A stretch of 64,000 bases of DNA from Planotetraspora mira (GCF_016863275.1 NZ_BOOO01000039.1:1-64000); one strand, 5' to 3'. Positions 52,315 to 61,874 are shown, counted from the stretch's first letter. Notes: a model not told the origin generated them from the letters alone. Translations and numbers: made by a program.

Positions 52315-53478
52315 CTATTGTGAGCGGGTTCCCCAGGACGCGACCGCGTGGGCGGCGATGTAATCGTGGTCCAGATCGTCGCCCAGCCCCGGAGCGGTGG
52401 GCATCCGGACGTTTCCGCCGGTCAGAGGGTCGACGATCGACCGCAGATGCGGCGGCGCGGTGTCGTAGTCCGAATGGGGATGCAGCAGCCCCCGCTCGTA
52501 CCACTGCCCGCACGTGGTGGCGCCGATCACCGCGAGCGCCCCCGAGCCGTTGCCGTGGATCTCGCACTCCATCCCGAACGACTCCGCGAGATGAACGGCC
52601 TTGAGCGCCGGGATGACTCCGCCGGATCCCACCACGCCCACTCTGAGGATGTCGCACGCCCCGGCGGCGACCCACTCGGCGCGTGCCATGTGCTTGCCCC
52701 ACGAGGTCTCCGGCCCGAGGATCGGCGTGCTCAGCTGATCGGCCAGCCAGCGGTAGGACTGGACCGACGCCTCCTCCATCGGCTCCTCGTACCAGGCGAA
52801 GCCGAGGTCGTCGAGCGCCCGCCCGAGCGTCAGCGCCTCCGACCGGGAGTACCAGTGATTGCTGTCGAGCATGAGCGCGACGTCCGGCCCGACCGCCTCG
52901 CGGACCGCGGTGCACGCCGCGATGTCGCGGGCCACGCCGTACGGCATGGGCGGCATCCAGGTGTGCAGTTTGATGGCGCGGTAGCCGCGGGACACCAGGT
53001 CCTTGGCGAAGGCGGCGTAGTCCTCCGGCGTCGCCAGCCCGCCGGGGATGTCGTCGCCGCACATCGTGCTCGCGTAGGCGGGGACCTCGGACCGGGCGCC
53101 GCCGAGGAGCTTCCACACGGGAAGCCCGACCGTTCGGCCGGCCAGATCCCACAACGCCTGGTCGGCGGTGCTGAGCGCGCGGTCGGAGAGGTTGCCCTGG
53201 GCGCCGCGCTGGCGGTGGGCGATCCGATGCCACAACCGCTCGCGTTCGAGGCTGTCCTGGCCGAGGAGCGCGGGCCCGATGTGGTTCCTGATCACGGTCT
53301 CCCTGACCGTGTCCGGCTGGGTCAGGCAGTGGCCGGTGACGCCGTCGCCGTCGGTGACGGTGAACAGCGCCTCCTGGATCTCGCGCGGCGGCCCCGGATG
53401 CCGGTGACCGTGCCCGTCGACCACGGATCCGGTCACCGTCGTGAACACGGTGACCTTGACGCTTTCGACGACCGCCAT
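52315..53478 (-). CDS. Enolase-superfamily acid-sugar dehydratase (mandelate racemase subgroup)
   Basis: A 387-residue enzyme. The N-terminal capping domain is followed by a barrel with Lys170-Leu-His172 on the second strand. Metal ligands are Asp205 (MLDSNHW), Glu231/232 (WYEEP) and Glu257 (GPETSWG), and His308 is in EIHGNGSG. This fits dehydration of an aldonate or aldarate; the exact sugar is not clear. It differs strongly from the glucarate dehydratase at 62931, so the two may handle epimeric acids. The ATG at 53478 is preferred to one 36 nt upstream. It is co-directional with the importer genes. Confidence 0.88.
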   Translation of the reverse strand: MAVVESVKVTVFTTVTGSVVDGHGHRHPGPPREIQEALFTVTDGDGVTGHCLTQPDTVRETVIRNHIGPALLGQDSLERERLWHRIAHRQRGAQGNLSDRALSTADQALWDLAGRTVGLPVWKLLGGARSEVPAYASTMCGDDIPGGLATPEDYAAFAKDLVSRGYRAIKLHTWMPPMPYGVARDIAACTAVREAVGPDVALMLDSNHWYSRSEALTLGRALDDLGFAWYEEPMEEASVQSYRWLADQLSTPILGPETSWGKHMARAEWVAAGACDILRVGVVGSGGVIPALKAVHLAESFGMECEIHGNGSGALAVIGATTCGQWYERGLLHPHSDYDTAPPHLRSIVDPLTGGNVRMPTAPGLGDDLDHDYIAAHAVASWGTRSQ

Positions 53479-53562
53479 GTGCCTGCTTCCCTTCTCGATG
53501 CCTGCTCTGGTCACTCCTGAGGGCCGGTGCGAGGTCAGGGTCGCACCGGCCCCGTCCAGGGG

Positions 53563-54855
53563 TCAGCCGCCGGTCGCCTTCTTCCATTCGGCCTGGGCGT
53601 CGGTGAGCTTCTGCGCCATGGTGTCGAGGAACTCCTGGGGCTTCATCTGCCCGAGCAGCACCTTCTGGAAGAGCGGTTCGGTGTCGGCCTTCGTGATCGA
53701 GGAGAACTGCGGCAGGTAGTAGGGCGGCGACACGACCGCGGTGTTCGGGTCGTTGAGCGCGTCCACCGCCGTCTTGAGGTGCGGCAGGGCCGTCACCCAG
53801 GAGTCGCCCTGCGCCTCGGTGTTGGCCGGGATCTGACCCGTCTGCTGGTTCCAGTAGCTGTTGCTCTCCTTGGAGACCAGGAACTCGACGAACTTCCAGG
53901 CGGCGTCCTTGTGCTCACTGCCCTTGAAGACCGCGAAGCCGTCGACGGGGTTGGCGACGATCGTGCGCTTGCCGGACAGGCCGGTCGGCAACGCGAACGC
54001 GCCGATCTTGTCGGCCCCGTGCGCCTTCACCTGGTCGTTGTACGAGCCGAGGTTGTGGTGCATCATCGCGATCTTCCCGGTGCCGAACGCGGCCACCATC
54101 TTCGGGAAGTCGTTGGTGACGTCGGCTTCCGGCGTGTCCTTCTTGTACAGGCCGGCCAGCTTGGTCAGGTACTCAACGTTCTTCGGGTCGTTGACCGTGC
54201 TCTTGCCCGAGGCGTCGAAGAACTCGGTGACGCCCGAGTAGGCGTACATCTCGGCGAGCACCTGGAAGATCGAGCCCGCGCCGCCGCGGATCGTGTAGCC
54301 GTACTGGTCGGGGGCCTTGGTGAGCTCGTGCGCGTCGGTGAAGAACTCGTCCCACGTCTTCGGCGCCTCGGGGAGCTTGTCCTTGAGGTACCAGACGACG
54401 TCCAGGTTGGAGGTGCCGGGAACGAGGTACAGCTTGCCGTCCGGCACGGTGTCGCGGACCGAGTCGAGCATGGGCGCGGCCAGCTTGCCGTTCACCGCGC
54501 TCTTGCCGAGCCAGTCGTCGGCGGGCTCGAGGGCCTGCTGGCCGACCAGGTTCGCCAGGTAGGAGGTGGTCACGCCGCCGACGTCCGGGGTGTCGCCGCC
54601 CGCGATGGCGGTGTCGTACTTCTGCTGGACCGAGGCGATCGGGATGCCGACGTACTCGACGTGGATCGTCGGGTTGGCGGTCTCGAACCGCTTGATCAGC
54701 TCCTGGTAGATCGGGGTGCGCGTGCCCCCGTTGTTGTCCCAGAAGGTGATTGTCGTCTTGCCGGACTCCTCCGAGCCCGGATCGGATCCCGAGCCGCAGC
54801 CCGCGACCGCGACCGTGAGGACGGCTATCGCCGCCCAGGCCGTTGTTCTCTTCAT
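53563..54855 (-). CDS. Sugar ABC transporter solute-binding lipoprotein (uronate locus)
   Basis: A 430-residue family-1 binding protein. The signal peptide MKRTTAWAAIAVLTVAVAGC has a VAGC lipobox. Features include TITFWDNNGGTRTPIYQELIKRFE near 35 and NPVDGFAVFKGSEHKDAAWKFVEFLVSKE near 310. It captures a pectin- or uronate-derived sugar for the two permeases upstream in the same operon. The 27-nt spacing to the MalG-like gene supports co-transcription. No ATPase gene is present. Confidence 0.92.
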   Translation of the reverse strand: MKRTTAWAAIAVLTVAVAGCGSGSDPGSEESGKTTITFWDNNGGTRTPIYQELIKRFETANPTIHVEYVGIPIASVQQKYDTAIAGGDTPDVGGVTTSYLANLVGQQALEPADDWLGKSAVNGKLAAPMLDSVRDTVPDGKLYLVPGTSNLDVVWYLKDKLPEAPKTWDEFFTDAHELTKAPDQYGYTIRGGAGSIFQVLAEMYAYSGVTEFFDASGKSTVNDPKNVEYLTKLAGLYKKDTPEADVTNDFPKMVAAFGTGKIAMMHHNLGSYNDQVKAHGADKIGAFALPTGLSGKRTIVANPVDGFAVFKGSEHKDAAWKFVEFLVSKESNSYWNQQTGQIPANTEAQGDSWVTALPHLKTAVDALNDPNTAVVSPPYYLPQFSSITKADTEPLFQKVLLGQMKPQEFLDTMAQKLTDAQAEWKKATGG

Positions 54856-54882
54856 GGTTCCTCCTGATGGTGGCGGGGGGAG

Positions 54883-55770
54883 CTATCCCTTCACCGCCCC
54901 GGCGCTGATGCCGGTCACGAGATAGCGCTGGACCACTGCGAACACGCAGACCACGGGAACGGCGGCGACGACGCCCCCGGCCGCGAGGGCCCCGAAGTCG
55001 GCGCTGTACTCCCCGATCGTGTAGCTGAGCCCGACGGGGATCGTGAAGCTGTCCTGCCGGCTGACGAACATCAGCGCGAACAGGAAGTTGTTCCACGTGT
55101 GGATGAACGCGAACGACCCGACGGCGATCAGTCCCGGCCGCAACTGGGGCAGGACGACGGCGAGGAAGGCCCGCAGTCGCGTGCAGCCGTCGACCATGGC
55201 CGCCTCCTCGACCGTGAAGGGGACGGCCGAGATGAACCCGCTCATGAGGATGACCGAGAGCGGCAGGTTGAACACCGTGTCCGCGACGATGAGGCTGCCG
55301 AGATTGTTGATCAGCCCGAGCGTCTTGAAGATCGTGAACAGCGGGATGAGCAACATCGCCCCAGGGATGAACTGGGTGCACAACAGCACGACCATGAACA
55401 GGCTCCGGCCCCTGAACCGGAACCTGGACAGGGCGTACCCGCCCATCACGGCGAGGACGGTGGTGGCCAGCAGCGACCAGACCCCCACGATCACGCTGTT
55501 GCGGAAGAACACCGCGTAGCCGATGTCGTTCCACACCGTCTCGAAGTGCTCGAAGGTGATCGGCCAGGGCACGGGCGTGGTCGAGCCCGAGGGCCGCACC
55601 GCGAAGACGACCATCCAGTAGAAGGGGATGAGGGTGAAGACCAGGTACAGCCCGAGCGGCACGTAGAGCCGCAGGACGCGGCCGCGGTCCCGCTTCGGCC
55701 GGGGCCGCCTGCGGGACCGGTTCTGCGGCGCGTGCGCCCGCCCCGGCCGGATCGCGACGTCAGTGCTCAT
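54883..55770 (-). CDS. Sugar ABC transporter permease (MalG-like, uronate locus)
   Basis: A 295-residue permease with a basic N-terminus (about 1-30), six helices and the EAA motif VEEAAMVDGCTRLRAFLAVVLPQL near residue 192. It ends SAGAVKG. It starts 30 nt after the MalF-like stop. It pairs with that protein for import of oligogalacturonide- or uronate-type substrates, which is inferred from the neighbours. Confidence 0.93.
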   Translation of the reverse strand: MSTDVAIRPGRAHAPQNRSRRRPRPKRDRGRVLRLYVPLGLYLVFTLIPFYWMVVFAVRPSGSTTPVPWPITFEHFETVWNDIGYAVFFRNSVIVGVWSLLATTVLAVMGGYALSRFRFRGRSLFMVVLLCTQFIPGAMLLIPLFTIFKTLGLINNLGSLIVADTVFNLPLSVILMSGFISAVPFTVEEAAMVDGCTRLRAFLAVVLPQLRPGLIAVGSFAFIHTWNNFLFALMFVSRQDSFTIPVGLSYTIGEYSADFGALAAGGVVAAVPVVCVFAVVQRYLVTGISAGAVKG

Positions 55771-55800
55771 GCCGGCCGCCCGTCTTCTTGGCTTCGCCCG

Positions 55801-56667
55801 TCATCGTTCCTCCCCGAACCGGCTGAGCCGGAGGTAGAGGAGGGAGAAGAACAGCAGGATCACGAACCCGGCCATCGTCAGCGCCGAGCCGTAGCCGAAG
55901 TCCTTCGAGTCGATGGCGCGCTGCGCCACGTAGAGCGGCAGCGTGGTCGTGACCTGCGCCGGGCCGCCGCCGGTGAGCGTGTAGAGCAGGTCGACGTTGT
56001 TGAACTCCCACACGGAGCGGAGCAACGTGGCCAGCACGATCGCGTCACGCAGATGGGGCAGGGTCACGTGACGGAACCGCCGGACGCGGCCGGCGCCGTC
56101 GACGGCCGCCGCCTCGTACAGCTCTCCGGGGATGCCCTGCAGTCCGGCGAGCAGGAGGATCGCGAAGAACGGCACCCCGCGCCACAACTCCGTCACGACG
56201 ACGGCGGGGAACACCGTGTCGAGGTTCCCGAGGACGGCCGTCTCCGGCTGGCCCAGGAACCTCAGCACGCCGGTCTGCGGTGTGTAGAGGAGGATCCAGA
56301 TGCCCGTCGTGAGCACGCCGGAGACCGCCCACGGGGAGAAGACCAGCGACCGGGCGAGCCCCCTGCCGATGAAACTTTCATTCACGATGAGCGCCAGCGC
56401 GAGACCCAGCAGAAGTTGCAGGCCGATTTCCGCGACCACCCATTTCGCGGTGAAGCCCAGGCTCTGCCAGAAGAGTTCGTCCTCGAAGAGCATGCGGCGG
56501 AAGTTCTCCAGCCCGGCGAACCCGTCGGCCCACGGCCGGGTCAGGTTGCGATTTTGCAGGCTGTAGTACGCGACGCTGCCGATCGGATAGACGAGGAACG
56601 CGGCGATGAGCGCCACCGTCGGAGATATCAGCAGGTACGGCACCGCTCTGCGGCGCAGGGACGCCAT
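55801..56667 (-). CDS. Sugar ABC transporter permease (MalF-like, uronate locus)
   Basis: A 288-residue permease with six helices and the EAA motif LYEAAAVDGAGRVRRFRHVTLPHL near residue 185. The ATG at 56667 (MASLRRRAVPYLLISP) follows AGGTGG at a good distance; longer in-frame starts run into the control region. It is the first gene of the minus-strand operon that continues to the IclR gene. Confidence 0.93.
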   Translation of the reverse strand: MASLRRRAVPYLLISPTVALIAAFLVYPIGSVAYYSLQNRNLTRPWADGFAGLENFRRMLFEDELFWQSLGFTAKWVVAEIGLQLLLGLALALIVNESFIGRGLARSLVFSPWAVSGVLTTGIWILLYTPQTGVLRFLGQPETAVLGNLDTVFPAVVVTELWRGVPFFAILLLAGLQGIPGELYEAAAVDGAGRVRRFRHVTLPHLRDAIVLATLLRSVWEFNNVDLLYTLTGGGPAQVTTTLPLYVAQRAIDSKDFGYGSALTMAGFVILLFFSLLYLRLSRFGEER

Positions 56668-56817
56668 CGGCACCCACCTCTCAAGATGACACATTTCTGA
56701 ACCAAGTTCACAAACGTGGACGGCCTCCACGGTGATGTTCGGTCAGGAGGTTGTCAAGGAGTCGTGTCCTATTCGAAATGTTTCCGGTCATCGCACTCCT
56801 GATTTCGGCTTGATGTC

Positions 56818-56867
56818 TTGACCGCGGGGCCTGCCGGGCTTACCGTCCGGGTGTTCATGTATATGAA
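56818..56867 (+). promoter_or_regulatory. Promoter and palindromic operator of the first keto-deoxyglucarate dehydratase gene
   Basis: TTGACC (56818-56823) and TACCGT (56841-56846) are 17 nt apart. TTCATGTATATGAA (56854-56867), with perfect TTCAT/ATGAA arms, sits at the expected transcription start. The same element with one change lies at 61935-61948. A repressor here would block the pectate-lyase operon. The divergent importer operon starts 187 nt away and could share the site. Confidence 0.75.
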
Positions 56868-56897
56868 TTCCGTCCAGAAACATGTCAGGGGGGTCAG

Positions 56898-57815
56898 TTG
56901 TCCTTCGACGGCCTGCTGTTCTTCCCGGTCACGCCGTGCGACGAGGAGGAGCGGCTCGATCTCGGAGCCTTCCGGCGGCATGTCCGCCAGGGCGTCGAGG
57001 CGGGCTGCGGAGCCGTGTTCGCCTGCTGCGGGACCGGCGAGTTCGCCGCGCTGAGCCTGCGCGACTACGCGGCCTGTGTGGCGGCCGCCGTCGAGGAGGC
57101 CGGCGGGCGGGTGCCCGTCGTCGCCGGCACCGGATACGGCACCGCGATGGCCCTGGAGTTCGCCGCGGCCGCGGCGGACGCGGGGGCCCAGGGCCTGCTG
57201 GCGCTCCCGCCGTACCTCGTCCACGCCGGCCAGGACGGCCTGCGCCGCCACTACGAGGCGCTCGCCGACGGCAGCAGGCTGCCGATCATCCTCTACCAGC
57301 GGGACAACGCCGTCTTCGAGCCGGAGACCGTGGCGGAGCTCGCAAGGCACCCCGGGATCATCGGCCTGAAAGACGGCCACGGCGACCTGGATCTGATGCG
57401 GCGGATCATCGCCGCCGCGCCCTCCGGGCTGCTCTACTTCAACGGCCTGCCGACCGCCGAGACGTCCCAGCGGGCCTACCGCGACCTCGGGGTGGTCCGG
57501 TACTCCTCCGCGGTGTTCTGCTTCCTGCCGCACCTGGCGCTGGCCTGTCACGACGCGTTCCGCGACGGGCGGGACGACGTGGCGGACCGTCTGATGAAGG
57601 AGTTCTATCTGCCGCTCGTCGAGTTGCGGGGCCTGGGCCCCGGATATGCCGTCTCCCTGGTGAAAGCGGGGGTGCGCCTGCGTGGTCAGGACGTGGGACC
57701 CGTCCGCCGGCCGCTGGTCGATCCGAGCCCCGAGCACGTGAGCAGGCTCGCGGAGCTGATCGAGCGTGGCCTCGCCCTGATGGAGGACCTGGAGCGATCC
57801 CCGGACCCGCCATGA
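56898..57815 (+). CDS. 5-dehydro-4-deoxyglucarate dehydratase (first paralog)
   Basis: A 305-residue DHDPS/NAL-superfamily barrel enzyme. It dehydrates and decarboxylates 5-keto-4-deoxyglucarate to 2-oxoglutarate semialdehyde. Schiff-base Lys158 (GLKDGHGD), Tyr133 (YQRDNAVF) and ACCGTGEFAALS near 45 are the family marks. It starts with TTG at 56898, with AGGGGGG just upstream. It is followed by pectate lyase after 61 nt. It is very like the 62020 gene, with the same active-site numbering. Confidence 0.88.
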   Translation: MSFDGLLFFPVTPCDEEERLDLGAFRRHVRQGVEAGCGAVFACCGTGEFAALSLRDYAACVAAAVEEAGGRVPVVAGTGYGTAMALEFAAAAADAGAQGLLALPPYLVHAGQDGLRRHYEALADGSRLPIILYQRDNAVFEPETVAELARHPGIIGLKDGHGDLDLMRRIIAAAPSGLLYFNGLPTAETSQRAYRDLGVVRYSSAVFCFLPHLALACHDAFRDGRDDVADRLMKEFYLPLVELRGLGPGYAVSLVKAGVRLRGQDVGPVRRPLVDPSPEHVSRLAELIERGLALMEDLERSPDPP

Positions 57816-57876
57816 GATCGCGGCTCGGCAGCGATCGCGGGAGCCGGCCCCGGGCCACCGGAAACGGAGTCAGCTC

Positions 57877-59250
57877 ATGCGCAACAAGACCCTCCTCCTG
57901 TCGGCCGTTCTGGCGCTCGCGACAGCCGCGCCCGCCGGGGCGGCCACCGCGAGCGAGGCGGCCACCACCGGGACGGGTGCCGGCGCCATCAGCACCGCCG
58001 GCACGACTACCGGCACGGTTGAAGGCGCCGTCAGCACCTCCGGCGCCGGGCTCGGCGCCGGGCTCGGCCGTCGGATCCTGCCCGCGAACGACGGCTGGGC
58101 GTCCGCGGGGACGGGGACGACCGGTGGAGCCGCGGCCCCACCGGCGAACGTCCACACCGTCACCAGCCGGTCGCAGCTCGCGGCGGCGCTCGCCGCGCCC
58201 GGCCCCCGGATCATCTACGTCAAGGGCCGCCTCGACAGCGGCAGGACCTGCGCCGACTACGCCACGGGCGGATACACGCTCGCGGGCTACCTCGCCGCCT
58301 ACGATCCGGCCGTCTGGGGCAGGGACGCCGAGCCGTCCGGCCCTCTCGAAGACGCCAGGGCCGCCTCGGCGGCGAACCAGACCGCCCACATCAAGCTGAA
58401 GGTGCCGTCGGACACCACGATCGTCGGCCTGCCCGGCGCGACGATCCGGCATCTCAACCTGCACGTCGACAAGGCCGACAACGTCATCATCCGCAACATC
58501 CGGTTCGAGGACGCGGCCGACTGCTTCCCCCAGTGGGACCCCACGGACGGTGAGACGGGCAACTGGAACTCGCTCTACGACAACATCTCGGTGACCGGCT
58601 CGACACACGTCTGGGTGGACCACAACACCTTCACCGACGGCACCAACCCCGACTCCGCCCAGCCGCTGTACTTCGGCCGGCCGTACCAGGTGCACGACGG
58701 GCAGACGGACATCACCAACGGGTCCGACTTCGTGACCGTGTCATGGAACGAGTTCTCCGGCCACGACAAGACCATGCTGATCGGCTCGACCAACAACCCG
58801 GCGGCCGACTCCGGCAAGCTCAGCGTGACCGTGCACCACAACCATTTCTCCGACACGCTCCAGCGACTGCCCCGCGTGCGATTCGGCAAGGTCCACGTCT
58901 ACGACAACTACTACGAGGTGCCCGACGCCGCCACGTTCGTCTACGCGATCGGCGTCGGCGTTCAGTCCCAGATCGTCGCGGAGAACAACTACTTCCGGCT
59001 GAGTCGCGCCGTCGACCCGGCGGCGCTGCTCTACGACTGGGGCGGCACCACGCTGACCGCGCGGGGCAATCTGCTGCGCGTCGGCGGGAAAGAGCGGCCG
59101 ATCGACCTGGTCGGCGTCTACAACGCGGCCCACGATCCCGACCTGGGCACCGACGCGGGATGGACCCCGACTTTGCACACACGGATCGACCCCGCGAGCA
59201 CGGTCAGGCGTGAGGTGTCCCGCCACGCGGGTGCGGGTCACCTGTCCTGA
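57877..59250 (+). CDS. Secreted pectate lyase, polysaccharide lyase family 1
   Basis: A 457-residue secreted enzyme. The signal peptide (about 1-23, ending APAGA) is followed by a low-complexity Gly/Thr/Ser/Ala segment (about 24-70) and a right-handed beta-helix domain. PL1 motifs are HVWVDHNTF near 245 and LQRLPRVRFGKVHVYDNYY near 330 (the RxPxxR catalytic Arg). It cleaves polygalacturonate by beta-elimination outside the cell, feeding the import and uronate genes around it. GGAG precedes the ATG at 57877. Confidence 0.93.
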   Translation: MRNKTLLLSAVLALATAAPAGAATASEAATTGTGAGAISTAGTTTGTVEGAVSTSGAGLGAGLGRRILPANDGWASAGTGTTGGAAAPPANVHTVTSRSQLAAALAAPGPRIIYVKGRLDSGRTCADYATGGYTLAGYLAAYDPAVWGRDAEPSGPLEDARAASAANQTAHIKLKVPSDTTIVGLPGATIRHLNLHVDKADNVIIRNIRFEDAADCFPQWDPTDGETGNWNSLYDNISVTGSTHVWVDHNTFTDGTNPDSAQPLYFGRPYQVHDGQTDITNGSDFVTVSWNEFSGHDKTMLIGSTNNPAADSGKLSVTVHHNHFSDTLQRLPRVRFGKVHVYDNYYEVPDAATFVYAIGVGVQSQIVAENNYFRLSRAVDPAALLYDWGGTTLTARGNLLRVGGKERPIDLVGVYNAAHDPDLGTDAGWTPTLHTRIDPASTVRREVSRHAGAGHLS

Positions 59251-59328
59251 CGGAAGGCCCGCCTGGCGGAGGGCCCACCGGACGAAGGGCCCACCGGCCG
59301 GAGCGGAGGAGCCCGCCTGGCGGAGGCC

Positions 59329-59372
59329 CGCCGGTTCTCACCCGGCCTGGCGAGATCGGGTGAGAACCGGCG
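59329..59372. terminator. Strong bidirectional terminator
   Basis: CGCCGGTTCTCACCCG (59329-59344) pairs perfectly with CGGGTGAGAACCGGCG (59357-59372). The 16-bp stem with 12-nt loop stands between the converging pectate-lyase and aldehyde-dehydrogenase genes. The 59251-59438 gap also holds short GGCGGAGGC-like repeats. Confidence 0.85.
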
Positions 59373-59438
59373 AGCGGGCCTTCCGCTCGGCGAAAGACCG
59401 GGTGCCGAGGACCGGGGGCCCGCCAGGCCGAGGGTCCG

Positions 59439-60953
59439 TCAGGTGCGCAGGTGGCCGTCCACGCGCTGCGGCACGCCGAGCGGGTTGTCGTCGCGCAACT
59501 CGGGCGGCAGGAAGGCCTCGGGCCAGTCCTGGTACGCCACGGGGGTCAGCCACCGCCTGATCGCGGCCGCTCCGACCGAGGTGTGGGCGGGGGCGGTGGA
59601 GGCGGGCCACGGGCCGCCGTGGTGCATGGCCCACGTGACGGCGACGCCGGTTGGCCAGCCGTTCCAGATGAGGCGGCCGGCGAGCCGTTCGAGGACCGGC
59701 ACGATGTCAGCGGCCTCCTCGGGCCCGGCCCCCTGACCGCCGACCTGATCGGCTCCCTGGACGCCGACCTGACCAGCTCCTTGACCGCCCACCTGCGCGG
59801 CCGCGTGCACGGTCGCCGTCAGCGAGCCCGGCAGCCGCCGCAGTACGGCAGGCAGGTCGGACAGATTGCGATATTTCACGACTATCGCTGTGGGGCCGAA
59901 GCACTCCTCCCCCAGCTCGGGAAGCCCGTCGGCGAAGGCCTCCAGCGAAACGGAGAACACCTGGGGAGTCACCGCGTCCGCGGCCGTCCCGGCGGCGCCG
60001 GTCGCCAGCCGGGCCACGCCGGCCCGCCCGGACAGCCGGTCGACCGCGCGGAGATACCCGTCGTGGATTTTGGCGGTGAGCATCCGGCCGCCGGTGGTCG
60101 CGGCGACCGCGTCCCCGATCGCCCCCTCGAACCCACTCCTGTCACCGTCGGGGCCCTCCGGCACGAAGATCAGGCCGGGGTTGGTGCAGAACTGCCCGAC
60201 GCCCAGCGTCAGCGAGGCGGCGAACCCCGCCGCCACGGCCGCCGCGTCCGCCGAGGGCAGCACGATCACCGGGTTGACGCTGCCGAGCTCGCCGTAGAAG
60301 GGGATCGGGTCCGGCCGCTGGTCGATCAGCCCCTTGATGGCCGTGCCGCCCGCGAGCGAGCCGGTGAAGCCGACCGCCGACACCAGCGGATGCCGCACCA
60401 GCGGTCCGCCCGCGTCGAAGCCGTGCACGAGTCCGAGGAGGTCGGGGTCGGGCAGGGCCTGCCGTACGACGGAGGCGGTCAGGTCGGAGGTCTCCGGGTG
60501 GCCCTCGTGCGCCTTGACCACGACGGCGCAGCCGGCCGCGAGCGCCGAGACCGTGTCGCCGCCCGCCACCGAGAACGCGAACGGGAAGTTGCTCGCCGCG
60601 AAGACCGCCACGACCCCGACGGGGTGGTTCATCCGCCGCACGTCGGGGCGGGGAGGCGTCGCCCCGGGATCCGCGTGGTCGATGACGGCCTCGGCCGAAC
60701 CGCCGTCTCTCAGCACCTCGGCGAACAGCCGGAACTGCGAGGCGGTCCGCCCGACCTCACCGCGCAGCCGCACCTCGCCGAGGTGGGTCTCGGCGTCGGC
60801 GACCGGCCACAGTTCGTCGAGATGCTTCAGCAGCGCGTCGGCGACGCCCTCCAGGATCGTCGCGCGCTCCGCGGCCGGAGTGGCCCGCCACTTCGTCCCC
60901 GCCGCGGCCGCGCGTTCCACCACCGTGTCGATCACCGTGTCGATGCCGGTCAT
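59439..60953 (-). CDS. 2-oxoglutarate semialdehyde dehydrogenase (ALDH family)
   Basis: A 504-residue NAD(P)-dependent aldehyde dehydrogenase of the 2,5-dioxovalerate type. It has AASNFPFAFSVAGGDTVSALAAGCAVVVKAHEGHP near 120-155, the catalytic Glu in YGELGSVNP (about 230) and the nucleophilic Cys in GQFCTNPG (about 270). It oxidises the product of the keto-deoxyglucarate dehydratases to 2-oxoglutarate. It starts 1 nt after the uronate-dehydrogenase stop. A repeated Gln-Val-Gly-x-Gln-Gly-Ala insertion near residues 386-409 is unusual. Confidence 0.92.
   Translation of the reverse strand: MTGIDTVIDTVVERAAAAGTKWRATPAAERATILEGVADALLKHLDELWPVADAETHLGEVRLRGEVGRTASQFRLFAEVLRDGGSAEAVIDHADPGATPPRPDVRRMNHPVGVVAVFAASNFPFAFSVAGGDTVSALAAGCAVVVKAHEGHPETSDLTASVVRQALPDPDLLGLVHGFDAGGPLVRHPLVSAVGFTGSLAGGTAIKGLIDQRPDPIPFYGELGSVNPVIVLPSADAAAVAAGFAASLTLGVGQFCTNPGLIFVPEGPDGDRSGFEGAIGDAVAATTGGRMLTAKIHDGYLRAVDRLSGRAGVARLATGAAGTAADAVTPQVFSVSLEAFADGLPELGEECFGPTAIVVKYRNLSDLPAVLRRLPGSLTATVHAAAQVGGQGAGQVGVQGADQVGGQGAGPEEAADIVPVLERLAGRLIWNGWPTGVAVTWAMHHGGPWPASTAPAHTSVGAAAIRRWLTPVAYQDWPEAFLPPELRDDNPLGVPQRVDGHLRT
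59727..59798 (-). repeat. Three 24-nt tandem repeats inside the aldehyde dehydrogenase gene
   Basis: Three adjoining 24-nt units encode QVGGQGAG, QVGVQGAD and QVGGQGAG. They are in frame and extend a surface loop between the catalytic and C-terminal parts. Copy number is likely to vary among strains. Confidence 0.85.
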
Positions 60954-60954
60954 G

Positions 60955-61755
60955 TCAGCGCTCCCGGGTGAGGTTGTCGACGTCGAGCGCGGGTCCGCAG
61001 AACCGCCCGCCCAGCAGCGCGTGCTCCATGCTCTCCGGATCGGGCTCACCCAACTCGGCGATGAGCCCCGGCGCGTAGACCTCGGCGTCGTCCTTGGGCT
61101 CGTAGCCGATGGCCCGGCCCTCCTCCGGCGACCACCAGCCACGGGTGTTGGCGGAGACCCCCCAGACCACGTGATATCCGTCCGCGGCCAGCCCGGCCTC
61201 GGTGAGCCGGGCGCAGTCGTCGGGCGACAACCAGGTCGAGAGCATGCGCAGGTCCCTCGGCCGTTCGAAGCACGACCCGATGCGCAGGCAGGTCACCGCC
61301 ATGCCGTACCTGTCGTGGTAGAGGGAGCCGAGGGCCTCCTTGGTCACCTTGCTGACGCCGTAGAAGGTGTCCGGACGGGGGAACAGGTAGTCGGGGGCCT
61401 CCGCCTCCCGGGGGTGGAAGCCGACGGCGTGGTTGCTGCTCGCGAGCACGACGTGCCGGACGCCGGCCTTCCTGGCGGCCTCCAGCACCACGTACGTGCC
61501 GTTGATGTTGACGTCCAGGATGTCCTGCCAGGGGTGCTCCACGCTGTACCCGCCGAGGTGCAGGACGGCGTCGACGCCGTCCATGGCCCCGGCCATGGCC
61601 TCGGGATCGGTCACGTCGGCCGTGATCGCCTCCTCCCCGTCGCCCGGCTCGACCGCGGCGAGGTCGAGCAGGCGAAGGACCCGCCCCTCGCGGGCCAATC
61701 TGGGACGCAGCAGGGTGCCGACGCCGCCCGCGGCCCCCGTCATGAGAATTCGCAT
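60955..61755 (-). CDS. udh: Uronate dehydrogenase (NAD-dependent SDR)
   Basis: A 266-residue short-chain dehydrogenase/epimerase-fold enzyme matching uronate dehydrogenases in length and sequence style. NAD motif TGAAGGVG (6-13); HLGGYSVE near 67; ASSNHAVGF (105-113); Tyr132-x3-Lys136 (YGVSK). It oxidises galacturonate or glucuronate to the aldarolactone, the first step of the oxidative route. GGAGA lies just before the ATG at 61755. It leads a two-gene operon with the aldehyde dehydrogenase. Confidence 0.9.
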   Translation of the reverse strand: MRILMTGAAGGVGTLLRPRLAREGRVLRLLDLAAVEPGDGEEAITADVTDPEAMAGAMDGVDAVLHLGGYSVEHPWQDILDVNINGTYVVLEAARKAGVRHVVLASSNHAVGFHPREAEAPDYLFPRPDTFYGVSKVTKEALGSLYHDRYGMAVTCLRIGSCFERPRDLRMLSTWLSPDDCARLTEAGLAADGYHVVWGVSANTRGWWSPEEGRAIGYEPKDDAEVYAPGLIAELGEPDPESMEHALLGGRFCGPALDVDNLTRER

Positions 61756-61874
61756 GGTTCTCCTGTCCGACGTCGAACCCGCCGCACCTTGGCCTTGCCG
61801 GCCCGTCGTGGCGGCCTCTCCCGTAATCTCCACCTGTCAGATATCAGCATCTATGTCCGCTTATTTGGGGAACC

